Shown here: positions 42,988-51,574 of the stretch, in pieces | How the letters are laid out: each line of letters opens with the position of its first letter | How positions within the stretch are numbered: the stretch's first letter is position 1 | Source: Hymenobacter sp. YC55 | GTDB taxonomy: Bacteria; Bacteroidota; Bacteroidia; Cytophagales; Hymenobacteraceae | Direction of reading: 5' to 3' | Length of the DNA stretch: 64,000 bases | Assembly: GCF_029433095.1 (NCBI RefSeq) | Contig: NZ_JARNTX010000005.1 | Location: forward strand, 265,790-329,789 | Made by a program: the position numbers and the translations under genes | Notes under the pieces: model-generated | What the model was told of the DNA's origin: nothing | Seen by the model: only the letters and a program-made list of their open reading frames with translations | Databases searched by the model: none

Positions 42988-45900
42988 ATGCTTGATAGTA
43001 TCATTCGCTTTGCTCTGCAAAACCGCCTGCTCATGCTGGCTTTCGCCTTGGGCCTGCTAGTAGCTGGCTCCTACACGGCGCGCCAGCTACCAGTGGACGT
43101 GCTGCCCGACCTCGACCGGCCCCGGGTAACCGTGTTCTTGGAATCGGCGGGCATGGCGCCCGAGGAAGTGGAGGCACTGGTGACACTGCCGGTCGAAACG
43201 GCGCTGAATGGCGCTACGGGCGTGTCGGCAGTGCGCTCCAACTCCGCCATTGGATTAGGTATGGTGTTCGTGGAGTTCGACTACGGCACCGATATTTTCA
43301 CGGCTCGCCAGATTGTGGCCGAAAAGCTGCAAACTGTAGGCGAGCAACTGCCCACCGGCATTACGCCGGTGCTAGGACCCATTTCGTCGGTGATGGGGCA
43401 GATTATGCTGGTGGGATTGTCATCTAATTACTCACAAGCAACCAACCAGACGCCGAGTGCCTCGGCGGGTTCCTCGCTCTCAGATGGCGGGCCGCGGAGC
43501 GGGGCCACTTCGGCGGCCGACCTGCGCACCCTGGCCAACTATACTGTGCGTCAGCGCCTGCTCAGCATCCCCGGTGTAGCCCAGGTAATTCCCATCGGCG
43601 GCGATAATTTGCAGTATCAGGTGCTGCTGGATATGCCTCGCCTGAACGCCGTAGGGTTGACTATCACGCAAGTGGAAGAAGCCCTACGTCGCTCCAACCT
43701 CAATACCACCGGCAACTTCTTCGACCGCAACGGCTCGGAAGTGCTGATCCGCAACTTGGGACGCCTGCGCTCCGTCTCGGACATCGAGAACATTATTGTC
43801 GGCTACCGCGAAGGGTCGCCTGTTACCGTCAAGCAGGTAGCCAACGTGGAGTTTGGGGCCCGCTTCAAGCGTGGCGACGGCAGCGTGAATGGCAAGCAGG
43901 CCGTTATTCTGAGCATAGAAAAGCAGCCTGGCACCGCCACCGTCGGCTTGACCGAAGCCGTGGAAAAAGCGCTGGTGGAGCTCAAGCCTTCGTTGCCGAA
44001 AGATGTGCAAATCAATACCCGTTTGTTTAAGCAGGCTGATTTCATCGAGTCGTCGATCAGCAACGTGGAAGATGCTTTGCGCGACGGCGCTATTCTGGTG
44101 GTTATCGTGCTGTTTGCCTTCCTACTGAACGTGCGCACCACCTTTATTTCCCTGGTGGCCATTCCGCTTTCCTTGCTCGTGACGGCGCTGGTGTTTCGGG
44201 CCGCTGGCATCAGCATCAACACCATGACCCTCGGCGGGCTGGCCATTGCTATCGGCGAATTGGTAGACGATGCCATTGTGGACGTGGAGAACGTGTTTCG
44301 GCGGCTGCGCGAAAACCAGCAGCTGCCCGCTCCCAAACCGGCGTTGCAGGTGATTTACGCGGCCTCGTCGGAGGTGCGCAATTCTATCGTGTACGCTACC
44401 ATTATTGTGGTGCTGGTGTTCTTGCCGCTGTTCGCCCTCGAAGGCATGGAAGGCCGCATTTTTGCCCCGCTCGGCATTGCGTACATCACCAGTATCGTGG
44501 CCTCGCTGTTCGTTTCCCTGACCGTAACGCCGGTGTTGTGCTACTACCTGTTGCCGAAGATCAAGCAGATTCGGCAGGCCGAGCAGGAGGGAGGTTTGGT
44601 GCGTTGGCTGAAGCGGAAAGATACCAGCCTACTGAATTGGGGTCTGACGCACCCCAAGGTGGTGCTGACTGTTACGGGCGTGCTGTTTATGCTGGCGGCA
44701 GCGCTAGTGCCTTTCTTCGGTACCGAGTTCTTGCCTCCCTTCAACGAAGGCTCCCTGACCGTCAACTTCTCGGCGCCGGCTGGCACTTCTCTCGCCGAGT
44801 CCAACAAGCTCGGAACGCTTGGCGAAGAGCAGATTTTGCAGCTGCCGGAAGTGGCTTACACCGCCCGCCGCACCGGTCGCGCTGAACTCGACGAGCACGC
44901 CGAGTCGGTGAATAACTCGGAAATCGAAGTGGCCTTCAAAACCGAAGACGAGCTGGAGAAAGAAGGCCGAATCATGCGTAGCCGCGACGAAATTCTAGCC
45001 GATTTGCGCCAGCGTTTGGCTTTGATAACCGGCGTGAACGTGAACATCGGCCAACCTATTTCCCACCGCCTCGACCACTTGCTGAGCGGCGTACGGGCCC
45101 AAGTTGCCATCAAGGTATTCGGCAACGACTTGCTGGAGCTGCGCCGCTATGCCAACGAAGTACGCGCCGCAGCCAGTACTGTGCCTGGCGTAGTGGACCT
45201 GCAAGTGGAAAAGCAGGTTCAGATTCCGCAGCTGCTGGTACGCCCCCGCGACCAGGCTTTGCGGGCCTACGGTTTGGAGCGCGGACAGGTGGTAGCCACT
45301 TTAGAAACCTTATTTCAGGGTGACGTGGTGTCGCAGATGCTTGACGGGCAGAAGCGCTTTGACCTGATAGTCAAGCTGCCCGAAAACCAGCGCAACGACG
45401 TGACGACCATTGCCAACACCCGCATCGAAACCCCCTCCGGTGCCCTGATTCCGGTGAGTGAGGTGGCCGACGTAAGCTACGAGCCGGGCCCGAACACCGT
45501 CAACCACGAAAACACGCAGCGCCGCATCACGGTCTCACTAAACGTAGCCGGCCGCGACCTGGGCTCCACGGTGCAGGAAGTACAGGCCCGCATAGCGCAG
45601 CAAGTAAAGCTGCCGCCCGGCTACTACCTCACGTATGGCGGACAGTTCGAGAGCCAGCAGTCGGCTTCTAGCAAGATTCTGTGGCTCAGCTTGTTTTCCC
45701 TGGCGGGTATCTTTCTGGTGCTGTTCTCGCACTTCAAGTCGCCACTGATGGTGGGCCAGATCATGCTCAACATTCCGCTGGCGCTGATTGGCTCGGTGGT
45801 GGCCGTGCTGCTCACGGGCGGCACGTTTAGCATTGCCTCACTGGTAGGTTTTATTACCCTCACAGGCATTGCCTCGCGCAACGGCATCATGATGATTTCG

Positions 45901-46281
45901 CACTACATCCACCTCGTGGAGCACGAGGGCGAGAAGTTCGGCAAGGAAATGATAGTTCGCGGCTCTCTGGAACGCTTGGTGCCGGTGCTGATGACGGCCC
46001 TGGTGGCGGCCCTGGCCCTGGTGCCCCTCACGCTGGCCAAAGATGCGCCCGGCAAAGAAATCCTGTATCCGGTGGCTACCGTGATTCTCGGAGGTTTGCT
46101 CTCGTCTACCTTCCTCGACATCATCGTGACGCCGGTGGTGTTTTGGTTGTTCGGCGAAAAAGCCCTGGCTCAATACCAGCGCGGCCACCACGAAGTAAGC
46201 CTGGATGCACACCCGCAAGAGCTAGACGCGCCGCCCCTGACGCCTCCTTCTGATTTGAATCCGGTGCAGCCTGCGGTTTAA
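42988..46281 (+). CDS. RND heavy-metal efflux pump (CusA/CzcA type)
   Basis: This 1097-residue inner-membrane proton-driven pump expels metal ions through the adaptor and TolC channel. The N-terminal helix (IRFALQNRLLMLAFALGLLV) and RQLPVDVLPDLDRPRVTVF are typical of the heavy-metal RND group. In the fourth membrane helix IAIGELVDDAIVDVENVFRR (near residue 425) has the Asp and Glu of the proton relay. It lacks the extra upstream Asp (aligned to CzcA D402) of divalent-ion pumps, which mildly favours Cu(I)/Ag(I). The second half repeats the domain plan (GTEFLPPFNEGSLTVNFSAP; LVGFITLTGIASRNGIMMIS). Together with CopA and the metal-binding lipoproteins, copper or silver is the best guess. Confidence 0.92.
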   Translation: MLDSIIRFALQNRLLMLAFALGLLVAGSYTARQLPVDVLPDLDRPRVTVFLESAGMAPEEVEALVTLPVETALNGATGVSAVRSNSAIGLGMVFVEFDYGTDIFTARQIVAEKLQTVGEQLPTGITPVLGPISSVMGQIMLVGLSSNYSQATNQTPSASAGSSLSDGGPRSGATSAADLRTLANYTVRQRLLSIPGVAQVIPIGGDNLQYQVLLDMPRLNAVGLTITQVEEALRRSNLNTTGNFFDRNGSEVLIRNLGRLRSVSDIENIIVGYREGSPVTVKQVANVEFGARFKRGDGSVNGKQAVILSIEKQPGTATVGLTEAVEKALVELKPSLPKDVQINTRLFKQADFIESSISNVEDALRDGAILVVIVLFAFLLNVRTTFISLVAIPLSLLVTALVFRAAGISINTMTLGGLAIAIGELVDDAIVDVENVFRRLRENQQLPAPKPALQVIYAASSEVRNSIVYATIIVVLVFLPLFALEGMEGRIFAPLGIAYITSIVASLFVSLTVTPVLCYYLLPKIKQIRQAEQEGGLVRWLKRKDTSLLNWGLTHPKVVLTVTGVLFMLAAALVPFFGTEFLPPFNEGSLTVNFSAPAGTSLAESNKLGTLGEEQILQLPEVAYTARRTGRAELDEHAESVNNSEIEVAFKTEDELEKEGRIMRSRDEILADLRQRLALITGVNVNIGQPISHRLDHLLSGVRAQVAIKVFGNDLLELRRYANEVRAAASTVPGVVDLQVEKQVQIPQLLVRPRDQALRAYGLERGQVVATLETLFQGDVVSQMLDGQKRFDLIVKLPENQRNDVTTIANTRIETPSGALIPVSEVADVSYEPGPNTVNHENTQRRITVSLNVAGRDLGSTVQEVQARIAQQVKLPPGYYLTYGGQFESQQSASSKILWLSLFSLAGIFLVLFSHFKSPLMVGQIMLNIPLALIGSVVAVLLTGGTFSIASLVGFITLTGIASRNGIMMISHYIHLVEHEGEKFGKEMIVRGSLERLVPVLMTALVAALALVPLTLAKDAPGKEILYPVATVILGGLLSSTFLDIIVTPVVFWLFGEKALAQYQRGHHEVSLDAHPQELDAPPLTPPSDLNPVQPAV

Positions 46282-46433
46282 GCGGTTCTTCTAGGCTTGT
46301 AGAACTCCTTAGGTACTCAACAGGCCTAGTCTAGGGCTGCGGACATAGACCAGTCGCTAAGGCGAATAGCTGTAGGATGTAAGCCGACGATTTCAGTATT
46401 TCAGGCAGTTCAACACACCGATTGATTTTCCTG

Positions 46434-47024
46434 ATGGTTCCTGCGCCTGCCTTTGCCGCTGCGGCCCGCACCTTACTGGCCAGCACGCTAAGCAACGTTC
46501 CGTATCTGCCACCCACTGAGACAGCGCAATTCATAGCGTGCTGGACCAAGGAACTGTTCGTGCCACGCAACGGCTATTTGGTGGCGCCCGGCCAAACCGA
46601 GCAGTATCTGTACTTCGCTTACCGCGGCACCTTGCGCATTATCTACCCAACCCAGGACGAGGAAATATGCGTGGGCTTTGTGCACTCCGGCGACATGGTG
46701 TGCTCGTTCCCTTCGTTTGCCATGGGCAAGCCCTCTGAATACGCCATCCAAGCGCTACAGCCGAGCGAGCTGATTGCCATAGCGCGCACTGAATTTCAGG
46801 CCTGCCTCGACAATAGTCCGGCCCTGTCTCAGCTTTGGCGCCACGAGTTGGAGAAGGCACTTGTTGGCCGCATGGAGCACGAAATAGATTTGCTGCTGCC
46901 CGAACCAGCCCAGCGCCTAGAACGCCTACGCAAGCGCAGTCCGCACATCTTCCAAACAATACCCAAGAAGTACCTTGCGTCTTACTTGCGCATGACGCCC
47001 GAAACACTGAGTAGGCTTAAGTAA
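46434..47024 (+). CDS. Crp/Fnr-family transcriptional regulator
   Basis: This 196-residue regulator has an N-terminal cyclic-nucleotide-binding-type beta-roll (ELFVPRNGYLVAPGQTEQYL, then YRGTLRIIYP, then EICVGFVHSGDMVCSFPSF). A C-terminal helix region (IFQTIPKKYLASYLRMTPET, then LSRLK) holds the DNA-recognition part. It ends right after the recognition helix, as is common for short Bacteroidota members of this family. The binding roll lacks a clear cAMP-type Arg-Ser motif, so the ligand is unknown. The start is the ATG at 46434; an in-frame TTG lies 12 bp earlier. It follows the metal pump on the same strand by about 150 bp and might regulate it, but many such genes act elsewhere. Confidence 0.87.
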   Translation: MVPAPAFAAAARTLLASTLSNVPYLPPTETAQFIACWTKELFVPRNGYLVAPGQTEQYLYFAYRGTLRIIYPTQDEEICVGFVHSGDMVCSFPSFAMGKPSEYAIQALQPSELIAIARTEFQACLDNSPALSQLWRHELEKALVGRMEHEIDLLLPEPAQRLERLRKRSPHIFQTIPKKYLASYLRMTPETLSRLK

Positions 47025-47086
47025 ATATTGATTTCAATCAAGGTAAAAGAGGTACGTGGCCCGGACCTTTGACAAAAACAAACGCC

Positions 47087-47656
47087 ATGACTACCAACGC
47101 TTTCCTCGCCCAGCTAGCCCAAGCCACTCGCCAGCTTATCAATACCGTACAAGCTGAATTCGAGCCCCTAGAAGTCGCTCAGCTCAACCAGCAGCCAGCG
47201 CCCAATGCCTGGAGCGTGCTCGAATGCCTCGAACACCTGAACCGCTACAGCCGCTATTACAACCCGCGCTTTGCTCAGGCTTTAGCTAAGGCTGGTACAG
47301 CTGTTGAAGCCGAAGTTGGCTATAGCTGGTTTGGTCGTAAGTCCATTGCCATGATGGCCCCCAGCAACACCAAAAAAGCCAAGACGCTGAAGCGCATGAA
47401 CCCGAGCGGCAGTCGGCTTGGCCGCGAGGTGCTAGCAGAGTTCTTGCAGCATCAGCAGCAGTTGCTGGAATTGTTAAGACAGGCGCAACATGCCGACCTC
47501 AACCGCAAAGCAGTGCCGGTCGAGTTCTTTCAATTGCTGAAGTTGCGCTTAGGTGAGGCAATAGAATTCGTGATTGTGCACGAGCAGCGCCATGTGCAGC
47601 AGGCTCTACGCGTGAAAGCAAACCTACCCGCAGAGCTTGCTTTAACTGTAGTATAA
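47087..47656 (+). CDS. DinB-fold protein
   Basis: This 189-residue protein belongs to the DinB/YfiT-like four-helix metalloenzyme superfamily. These are often metal-dependent thiol or hydrolase enzymes with an unknown substrate. Family features are WSVLECLEHLNRYSRYYNP (the first metal His in EHLNR) and a C-terminal IEFVIVHEQRHVQQALRVK with two more His, giving the expected His triad. The start is the ATG at 47087 (MTTNAFLAQLAQATRQL); the frame opens slightly earlier at a TTG. It sits between the Crp/Fnr gene and the AraC gene on the same strand; no operon partner reveals its job. Confidence 0.85.
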   Translation: MTTNAFLAQLAQATRQLINTVQAEFEPLEVAQLNQQPAPNAWSVLECLEHLNRYSRYYNPRFAQALAKAGTAVEAEVGYSWFGRKSIAMMAPSNTKKAKTLKRMNPSGSRLGREVLAEFLQHQQQLLELLRQAQHADLNRKAVPVEFFQLLKLRLGEAIEFVIVHEQRHVQQALRVKANLPAELALTVV

Positions 47657-47669
47657 TGCCAGCTAGCAG

Positions 47670-47686
47670 GTCGCTTTTGTACAAGT
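47670..47686 (+). promoter_or_regulatory. Candidate AraC-type operator, copy 1
   Basis: GTCGCTTTTGTACAAGT lies 59 bp upstream of the AraC-regulator ATG (47745). The same 17 bases occur at 48772-48788, before the cupin gene, with a third copy at 48740. Reuse upstream of a regulator and its neighbour suggests autoregulation. Confidence 0.6.
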
Positions 47687-47744
47687 AGACCGACCATTGA
47701 AGTAGCACCTTTGGGCCACGTTACGCCCTGTTATTGCTTGCCCT

Positions 47745-48635
47745 ATGAAAGCTCAGGTATTTACGCCCTCGCCCGCCCTTCAGCCTTACATTGATAGTTA
47801 CGTGCTGGTAGATGCCGATTGGTCGACGCTCGATGCAACTGCGGCCACGTGGCGCCTGTTGCCTTACGGCCAACCCTCACTGCTGTTCCTCTACGGCGAC
47901 CTGCACGAGTATAGCTACCGTAGCCGGCAGGATGCTATGCAGCGTACCACCCGGGCTTTTTTGGTTGGCCAGCTTACTCAGCCTATCTGGCTGAAGTTTT
48001 CGGGCCACACCCGCCTAATCAAGGTGCAGGTAAAGCCTGCGGGTATGTCTCAATTTTTACCCTTGGCCCTCGACGCTCTGACCGACGTGCCTAGCCTGGA
48101 CCTGGAAGCTGTGTGGGGCCGCCCTGTTGATACGCTGCTCGACCAACTGCACGAAGCTGCCACCGATGAAGCCCGTGTTCAACAGCTTGATGCCTTCTTG
48201 CTCCGCCGCCTAGTACCCAAAGACGCCCTTATCGACTATGTACAGTACACCGTAGGGCAACTGCAAGCTTCCAGTGGCAGTCTGACCATAAGCGCGTTGG
48301 AAAGCCAGCTGGGCATCAGCCGGCGGCATCTAGAGCGGTTGTTTCGCTCCAAAGTGGGCCTTACCCCTAAGGAGCTAGGGAAGATCATCCGGCTCAATCA
48401 AGCCTTCCACCGCTTGGATGCCGATCCTACCTTGTCGCTGACCGCCTTGGCCCACGACTGCGGCTACTTCGATCAGGCGCATTTCTCTCGCGACTTCCTC
48501 AACCTAACCGGCTTGCGCCCTTCGCGGCTGCTTGCCGAACGGCCCGAAGAACTGTTTGTAACCCACGGCCGCTGCTTCACCTCCATGCGCCCACCCGCCG
48601 CTCGCCCGGCTTGGTTGGCTGCTGGAGTTGCCTAA
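47745..48635 (+). CDS. AraC-family transcriptional regulator
   Basis: This 296-residue regulator has an N-terminal sensor domain of the DUF6597 type (FTPSPALQPYIDSYVLVDAD; GQLTQPIWLKFSGHTRLIKV). The C-terminal double helix-turn-helix is of AraC/XylS type (ALESQLGISRRHLERLFRSK, then VGLTPKELGKI, then ALAHDCGYFDQAHFSRDFLN). The second helix-turn-helix signature (GYFDQAHFSR) is fully conserved. A strong terminator follows directly, so it is monocistronic. The repeated 17-bp motif upstream of it and of the cupin gene is the likely binding site. The ligand sensed is unknown. Confidence 0.93.
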   Translation: MKAQVFTPSPALQPYIDSYVLVDADWSTLDATAATWRLLPYGQPSLLFLYGDLHEYSYRSRQDAMQRTTRAFLVGQLTQPIWLKFSGHTRLIKVQVKPAGMSQFLPLALDALTDVPSLDLEAVWGRPVDTLLDQLHEAATDEARVQQLDAFLLRRLVPKDALIDYVQYTVGQLQASSGSLTISALESQLGISRRHLERLFRSKVGLTPKELGKIIRLNQAFHRLDADPTLSLTALAHDCGYFDQAHFSRDFLNLTGLRPSRLLAERPEELFVTHGRCFTSMRPPAARPAWLAAGVA

Positions 48636-48673
48636 GTTGCCTTTGTGAACAGCTTGCTATAGTCGTTTTCGCT

Positions 48674-48702
48674 GCCGACCACCCTAAGTGGTCGGCTTTT
48701 TT
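48674..48702 (+). terminator. Rho-independent terminator of the AraC gene
   Basis: GCCGACCAC (48674-48682) pairs perfectly with GTGGTCGGC (48688-48696) over a 5-nt loop and is followed by six T. It is a textbook intrinsic terminator, 39 bp after the AraC stop codon. Confidence 0.92.
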
Positions 48703-48739
48703 GCGCCTTAATCGGCTGTGGAAAGATAGCTGCTAGCAT

Positions 48740-48788
48740 GTCGCATTTGTACAGCAAAGTACTATCTGTCAGTCGCTTTTGTACAAGT
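48740..48788 (+). promoter_or_regulatory. Paired candidate AraC-type operators before the cupin gene
   Basis: GTCGCATTTGTACAGCA (48740-48756) and GTCGCTTTTGTACAAGT (48772-48788) are 32 bp apart, about three DNA turns. They lie 58-106 bp before the cupin ATG (48846). The second is identical to the copy before the AraC gene. The spacing suits two regulator dimers or monomers on the same face of the DNA. Confidence 0.6.
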
Positions 48789-48845
48789 TTAGGTGAATTG
48801 GGAAGCCGTTCTTTGTAGTGTTCAATCACTTAAGCACTCAGCATT

Positions 48846-49325
48846 ATGCAAACGACATTTCCCCAAACCCTGGTAGCTGAAATCGGCGAGCTGCGCGCGT
48901 ACCAAGGAGGTTACTTCCGCGTATTGGTAACGCCTCAACAAACCGACAACAACTTCTCGCTGCTTGAACTGACTTTGCCCCGCGGCGCCGAGCCTCCACG
49001 TCACGTACACACCCACGAAGACGAAACCTTCTACCTCTTGGAAGGCGAAATCACCTTCCATATTGGGGCCGACACAGTGGTTGCCCAGGCAGGCGATACG
49101 GTATTTGCCCCACGTAAAGTACCCCACAACTTTGTTCTTGCCTCGCCCGAAGCCCGGTTCTTGGTGCTGCTCACGCCGGGTCAGTTTATGGGGCACTTCC
49201 TGGAGTACAGCCAGCCGCTAGCAACTGTAGGGCCAGTTACTCCGCCGCAGGGGCCGCCCCCAGCCGATGTCATCTTAGGCATGGTGCGCTCCTTACACGA
49301 GCAGTACGGCGTGCTTTTCATATGA
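48846..49325 (+). CDS. Cupin-domain protein
   Basis: This 159-residue small beta-barrel protein has the two cupin motifs. The first is PPRHVHTHEDETFYLLEGE (metal ligands His, His, Glu) and the second is GDTVFAPRKVPHNFVL (His ligand). The complete ligand set suggests a metal-bound site, as in quercetin-dioxygenase-like or sugar-isomerase cupins. The substrate is unknown. Two copies of the candidate AraC operator precede it, so it is likely the regulator's target. The start is ATG at 48846, giving the common single-domain length. Confidence 0.88.
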   Translation: MQTTFPQTLVAEIGELRAYQGGYFRVLVTPQQTDNNFSLLELTLPRGAEPPRHVHTHEDETFYLLEGEITFHIGADTVVAQAGDTVFAPRKVPHNFVLASPEARFLVLLTPGQFMGHFLEYSQPLATVGPVTPPQGPPPADVILGMVRSLHEQYGVLFI

Positions 49326-49362
49326 GTAGCTCGCTGCCTAAGAATCACTTGTAGTTTTCGTT

Positions 49363-49704
49363 ATGCCTGCTTCGGCCTTTGTGTTTCGAGCACGCACTGT
49401 GGCCGCCCTCCGCAAAGCGGGCGACTCTCAACTGGTGTTGTCTGGCCAAACCGTGTGGCTAAGCGAAGAAGCCGCCCACTTGCTGGCCGATTATCTGTTG
49501 CTGATCAAGCTCAGTTTTCAACCGCTAAAGCAACAAGCCGCTATGCACCGGCTGCATCACCTCATCGGCCACTACTTGTTGCAGCATCAGCCTCGCTACT
49601 CAGGCTCCTTGCCCCGCGCAGTCATCACTGACCTGATTGCCCGCTTGGGCTGCGCCCTCGACTGGCACGCTCACCGCACCGGCCCAGTTGTGTCTACTGA
49701 GTAG
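49363..49704 (+). CDS. Hypothetical protein, 113 aa
   Basis: I do not recognise this protein. It starts MPASAFVFRARTVAALRKAG, is mostly helical, and has a His-rich middle (MHRLHHLIGHYLLQHQ) and C-terminus (DWHAHRTG). No signal or membrane segment is evident. It begins 38 bp after the cupin stop on the same strand, so it may share the cupin's transcript and control. Composition is typical of coding DNA in this window. Confidence 0.6.
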   Translation: MPASAFVFRARTVAALRKAGDSQLVLSGQTVWLSEEAAHLLADYLLLIKLSFQPLKQQAAMHRLHHLIGHYLLQHQPRYSGSLPRAVITDLIARLGCALDWHAHRTGPVVSTE

Positions 49705-49827
49705 TGTCTATCCTTCTAAATCAACAAGCCCGCAAGCCCCTTTCTGGTGGCGAAGGACCTTGTATGCTCTTCTTTTTGCTAGAGCAATAAACTCGAAATC
49801 AAGTAACTACTAAACTCTTCAAGAACA

Positions 49828-50451
49828 ATGAAATTCGCCCTCACCACTTTATTACTGGCTGGAATAACTCTTTTCAGCAGCTGTGAAAAAGAGCATAATG
49901 AGGCCTCTACTTCTTACAAGCTCGATGAAACTAAGTCGGTGGCGGAGTGGCAGGGCTTCTTGCGCAATAGCTACTTCAATGCTGGCTCTATCAGTGTCGC
50001 CAGCGAAGAGCTGGAAGTTGTTAATGGGCAAGTAACAAGTGGCCGCTTCGTGCTGCCCCTTTCCTCACTGGTCAATTTCAACCTGCCCGACGCGCAAAAG
50101 CCCCTGTTAATTGGCCACTTGCAGAGCGCGGACTTCTTCAACATGGCCCTGCACCCCAATCTGCGCTTTACTATCACGCAAGTCAGCCGCTATACAAGCG
50201 GTGACACCAAGGCCGTCAGCGGAGCCAACTACATGGTAACTGGTGACTTAACCATGCTCGATCAAACGCACTCCATTTCCTTCCCCGCGAAGATCAACGT
50301 GAACAAGCAAAAGATAACCGTGCAGGCCGACGTACAAGTGGATCGTACACGGTGGGGTATCACCTACGCTTCTGACCCCTCTCTGCCGGACGAGCACTAC
50401 ATCCTACCCGAAATAAAGCTGCACTTGGATTTGCAGGGTGGTCGTGAATAG
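49828..50451 (+). CDS. YceI-family lipoprotein
   Basis: This 207-residue lipoprotein (MKFALTTLLLAGITLFSSCE, lipobox Cys19) has a lipocalin-like YceI beta-barrel. Such barrels bind polyisoprenoid or other hydrophobic molecules in the periplasm. Family features include YKLDETKSVAEWQGFLRNSY near the N-terminus, SADFFNMALHPNLRFTITQV in the middle and VQVDRTRWGITYASD near the end. The start ATG at 49828 gives a clean lipoprotein signal. It is a single gene ending before a hairpin terminator shared with the converging inositol-lipid operon. Confidence 0.9.
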   Translation: MKFALTTLLLAGITLFSSCEKEHNEASTSYKLDETKSVAEWQGFLRNSYFNAGSISVASEELEVVNGQVTSGRFVLPLSSLVNFNLPDAQKPLLIGHLQSADFFNMALHPNLRFTITQVSRYTSGDTKAVSGANYMVTGDLTMLDQTHSISFPAKINVNKQKITVQADVQVDRTRWGITYASDPSLPDEHYILPEIKLHLDLQGGRE

Positions 50452-50500
50452 CCGTTAGCTGCTGCTAGAGTATGCTTTCTACTTCGGCAGACCATTGAAG

Positions 50501-50540
50501 TCAGTTATGCCTCAGGACTAAAACCTGTAGGCATAACTGA
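50501..50540. terminator. Bidirectional terminator
   Basis: TCAGTTATGCC (50501-50511) pairs perfectly with GGCATAACTGA (50530-50540), and CAGG/CCTG adds inner pairing. TTTCATTT follows on the plus strand. It separates the convergent YceI gene and the end of the inositol-lipid operon. Confidence 0.8.
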
Positions 50541-50561
50541 TTTCATTTGGAATCGAGCTGG

Positions 50562-51515
50562 CTATTCCCTGGGCGCGGTGAGCTCCGAAAAACGGGCTAC
50601 AAACCGATTGAAAGCCCGGCTTTTGGCGAGTAGTAACTGCATCAGCCCTAGCCCTAACAATGCGGTGCAAACGCCGGCTGCTACGTCCAGCACGTAATGG
50701 TGGCTGGTATAAACGGCCGCAAACCAGATGCCAGCCATGATAACCCCGAAGATTTGAACGAAGATGCCAGAGTTGTTGCGGATGGCGTAGTACAGTACAA
50801 CTACCGGGTACGCCGAGTGCAGCGAAGGCATGGCCGCGAAGATGTTGGAGTTCTTGGCGTAGATGGAAGCAAAGATGTTGACACCAAAAAGGGCATCAAA
50901 CCTCGATAGCCCAGCCGTGCTGCCCATCGTTAGGGGCTGAAAGGCAAAGCCGTGTTGCTGCACATACCACGGCGGCGCGGCGGGGTGCAGGTAATACACG
51001 GTAAAGCCGAGCAGGTTTACCAGCAGAAACGTCAGAGAGAATTCAAAGAATAGCGGCCGGTTTTTGAAGAACAGATACCCCGCAAAAGCCAGCGGCACGG
51101 GCACCCAACACAGGTAGAAGATACCACACACCACATCTAGCAGCGCATTGTGGTTGATCAGCCAAAATTCGTTGGGGGTGAGGGACTTTCCTTGAAACGG
51201 AATGCCGAACAAGAGCTTTTCGGCATTGTAGAGCGGCGCAATGTCCACTGCCCGATAGGTATAGTTCGGGAAGGCCTTCATGTAGTCGTACAGAATCCAG
51301 AAGACCACGAAGATGGAAAAACCGGTGATGAAGCGCCGCGTGGTATCCGACAAGAAGTAACACGCAGTACATAGCCCTACCAGCACCAACTGCTCCGGCC
51401 GAAAGCCAATCAACACGTACGACAACAGCAGGTACGCAGCCGACAAAAGCAAAACAAGCAAGCCGCCTTTTCGGCTGGTGTTCGAGGTGTTGGTTGCTAG
51501 CAAAGGAGTGGGCAT
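50562..51515 (-). CDS. AUR1-like PAP2 enzyme, probable inositol phosphoceramide synthase
   Basis: This 317-residue membrane enzyme belongs to the PAP2 superfamily and is closest in pattern to AUR1-type inositol phosphoceramide synthases. It has YYLHPAAPPWYVQQ (residues 174-187, like the AUR1 APPW motif), the catalytic MPSLHSAYP with H233, and TSHHYVLDVAAG with H273 and D277. The predicted reaction moves phosphoinositol from phosphatidylinositol to (dihydro)ceramide, releasing diacylglycerol. About six to eight membrane helices place the site at the periplasmic face. It is the last gene of a six-gene operon that makes the inositol donor. Hymenobacter relatives make sphingolipids, so the acceptor is plausible. 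A plain lipid phosphatase is the alternative. Confidence 0.85.
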   Translation of the reverse strand: MPTPLLATNTSNTSRKGGLLVLLLSAAYLLLSYVLIGFRPEQLVLVGLCTACYFLSDTTRRFITGFSIFVVFWILYDYMKAFPNYTYRAVDIAPLYNAEKLLFGIPFQGKSLTPNEFWLINHNALLDVVCGIFYLCWVPVPLAFAGYLFFKNRPLFFEFSLTFLLVNLLGFTVYYLHPAAPPWYVQQHGFAFQPLTMGSTAGLSRFDALFGVNIFASIYAKNSNIFAAMPSLHSAYPVVVLYYAIRNNSGIFVQIFGVIMAGIWFAAVYTSHHYVLDVAAGVCTALLGLGLMQLLLAKSRAFNRFVARFSELTAPRE

Positions 51516-51574
51516 TGAAATAAACTACAAACTTCAGACTCGTGTGGGTGCTGCTGGCATTCAGTAGGGCGCAG

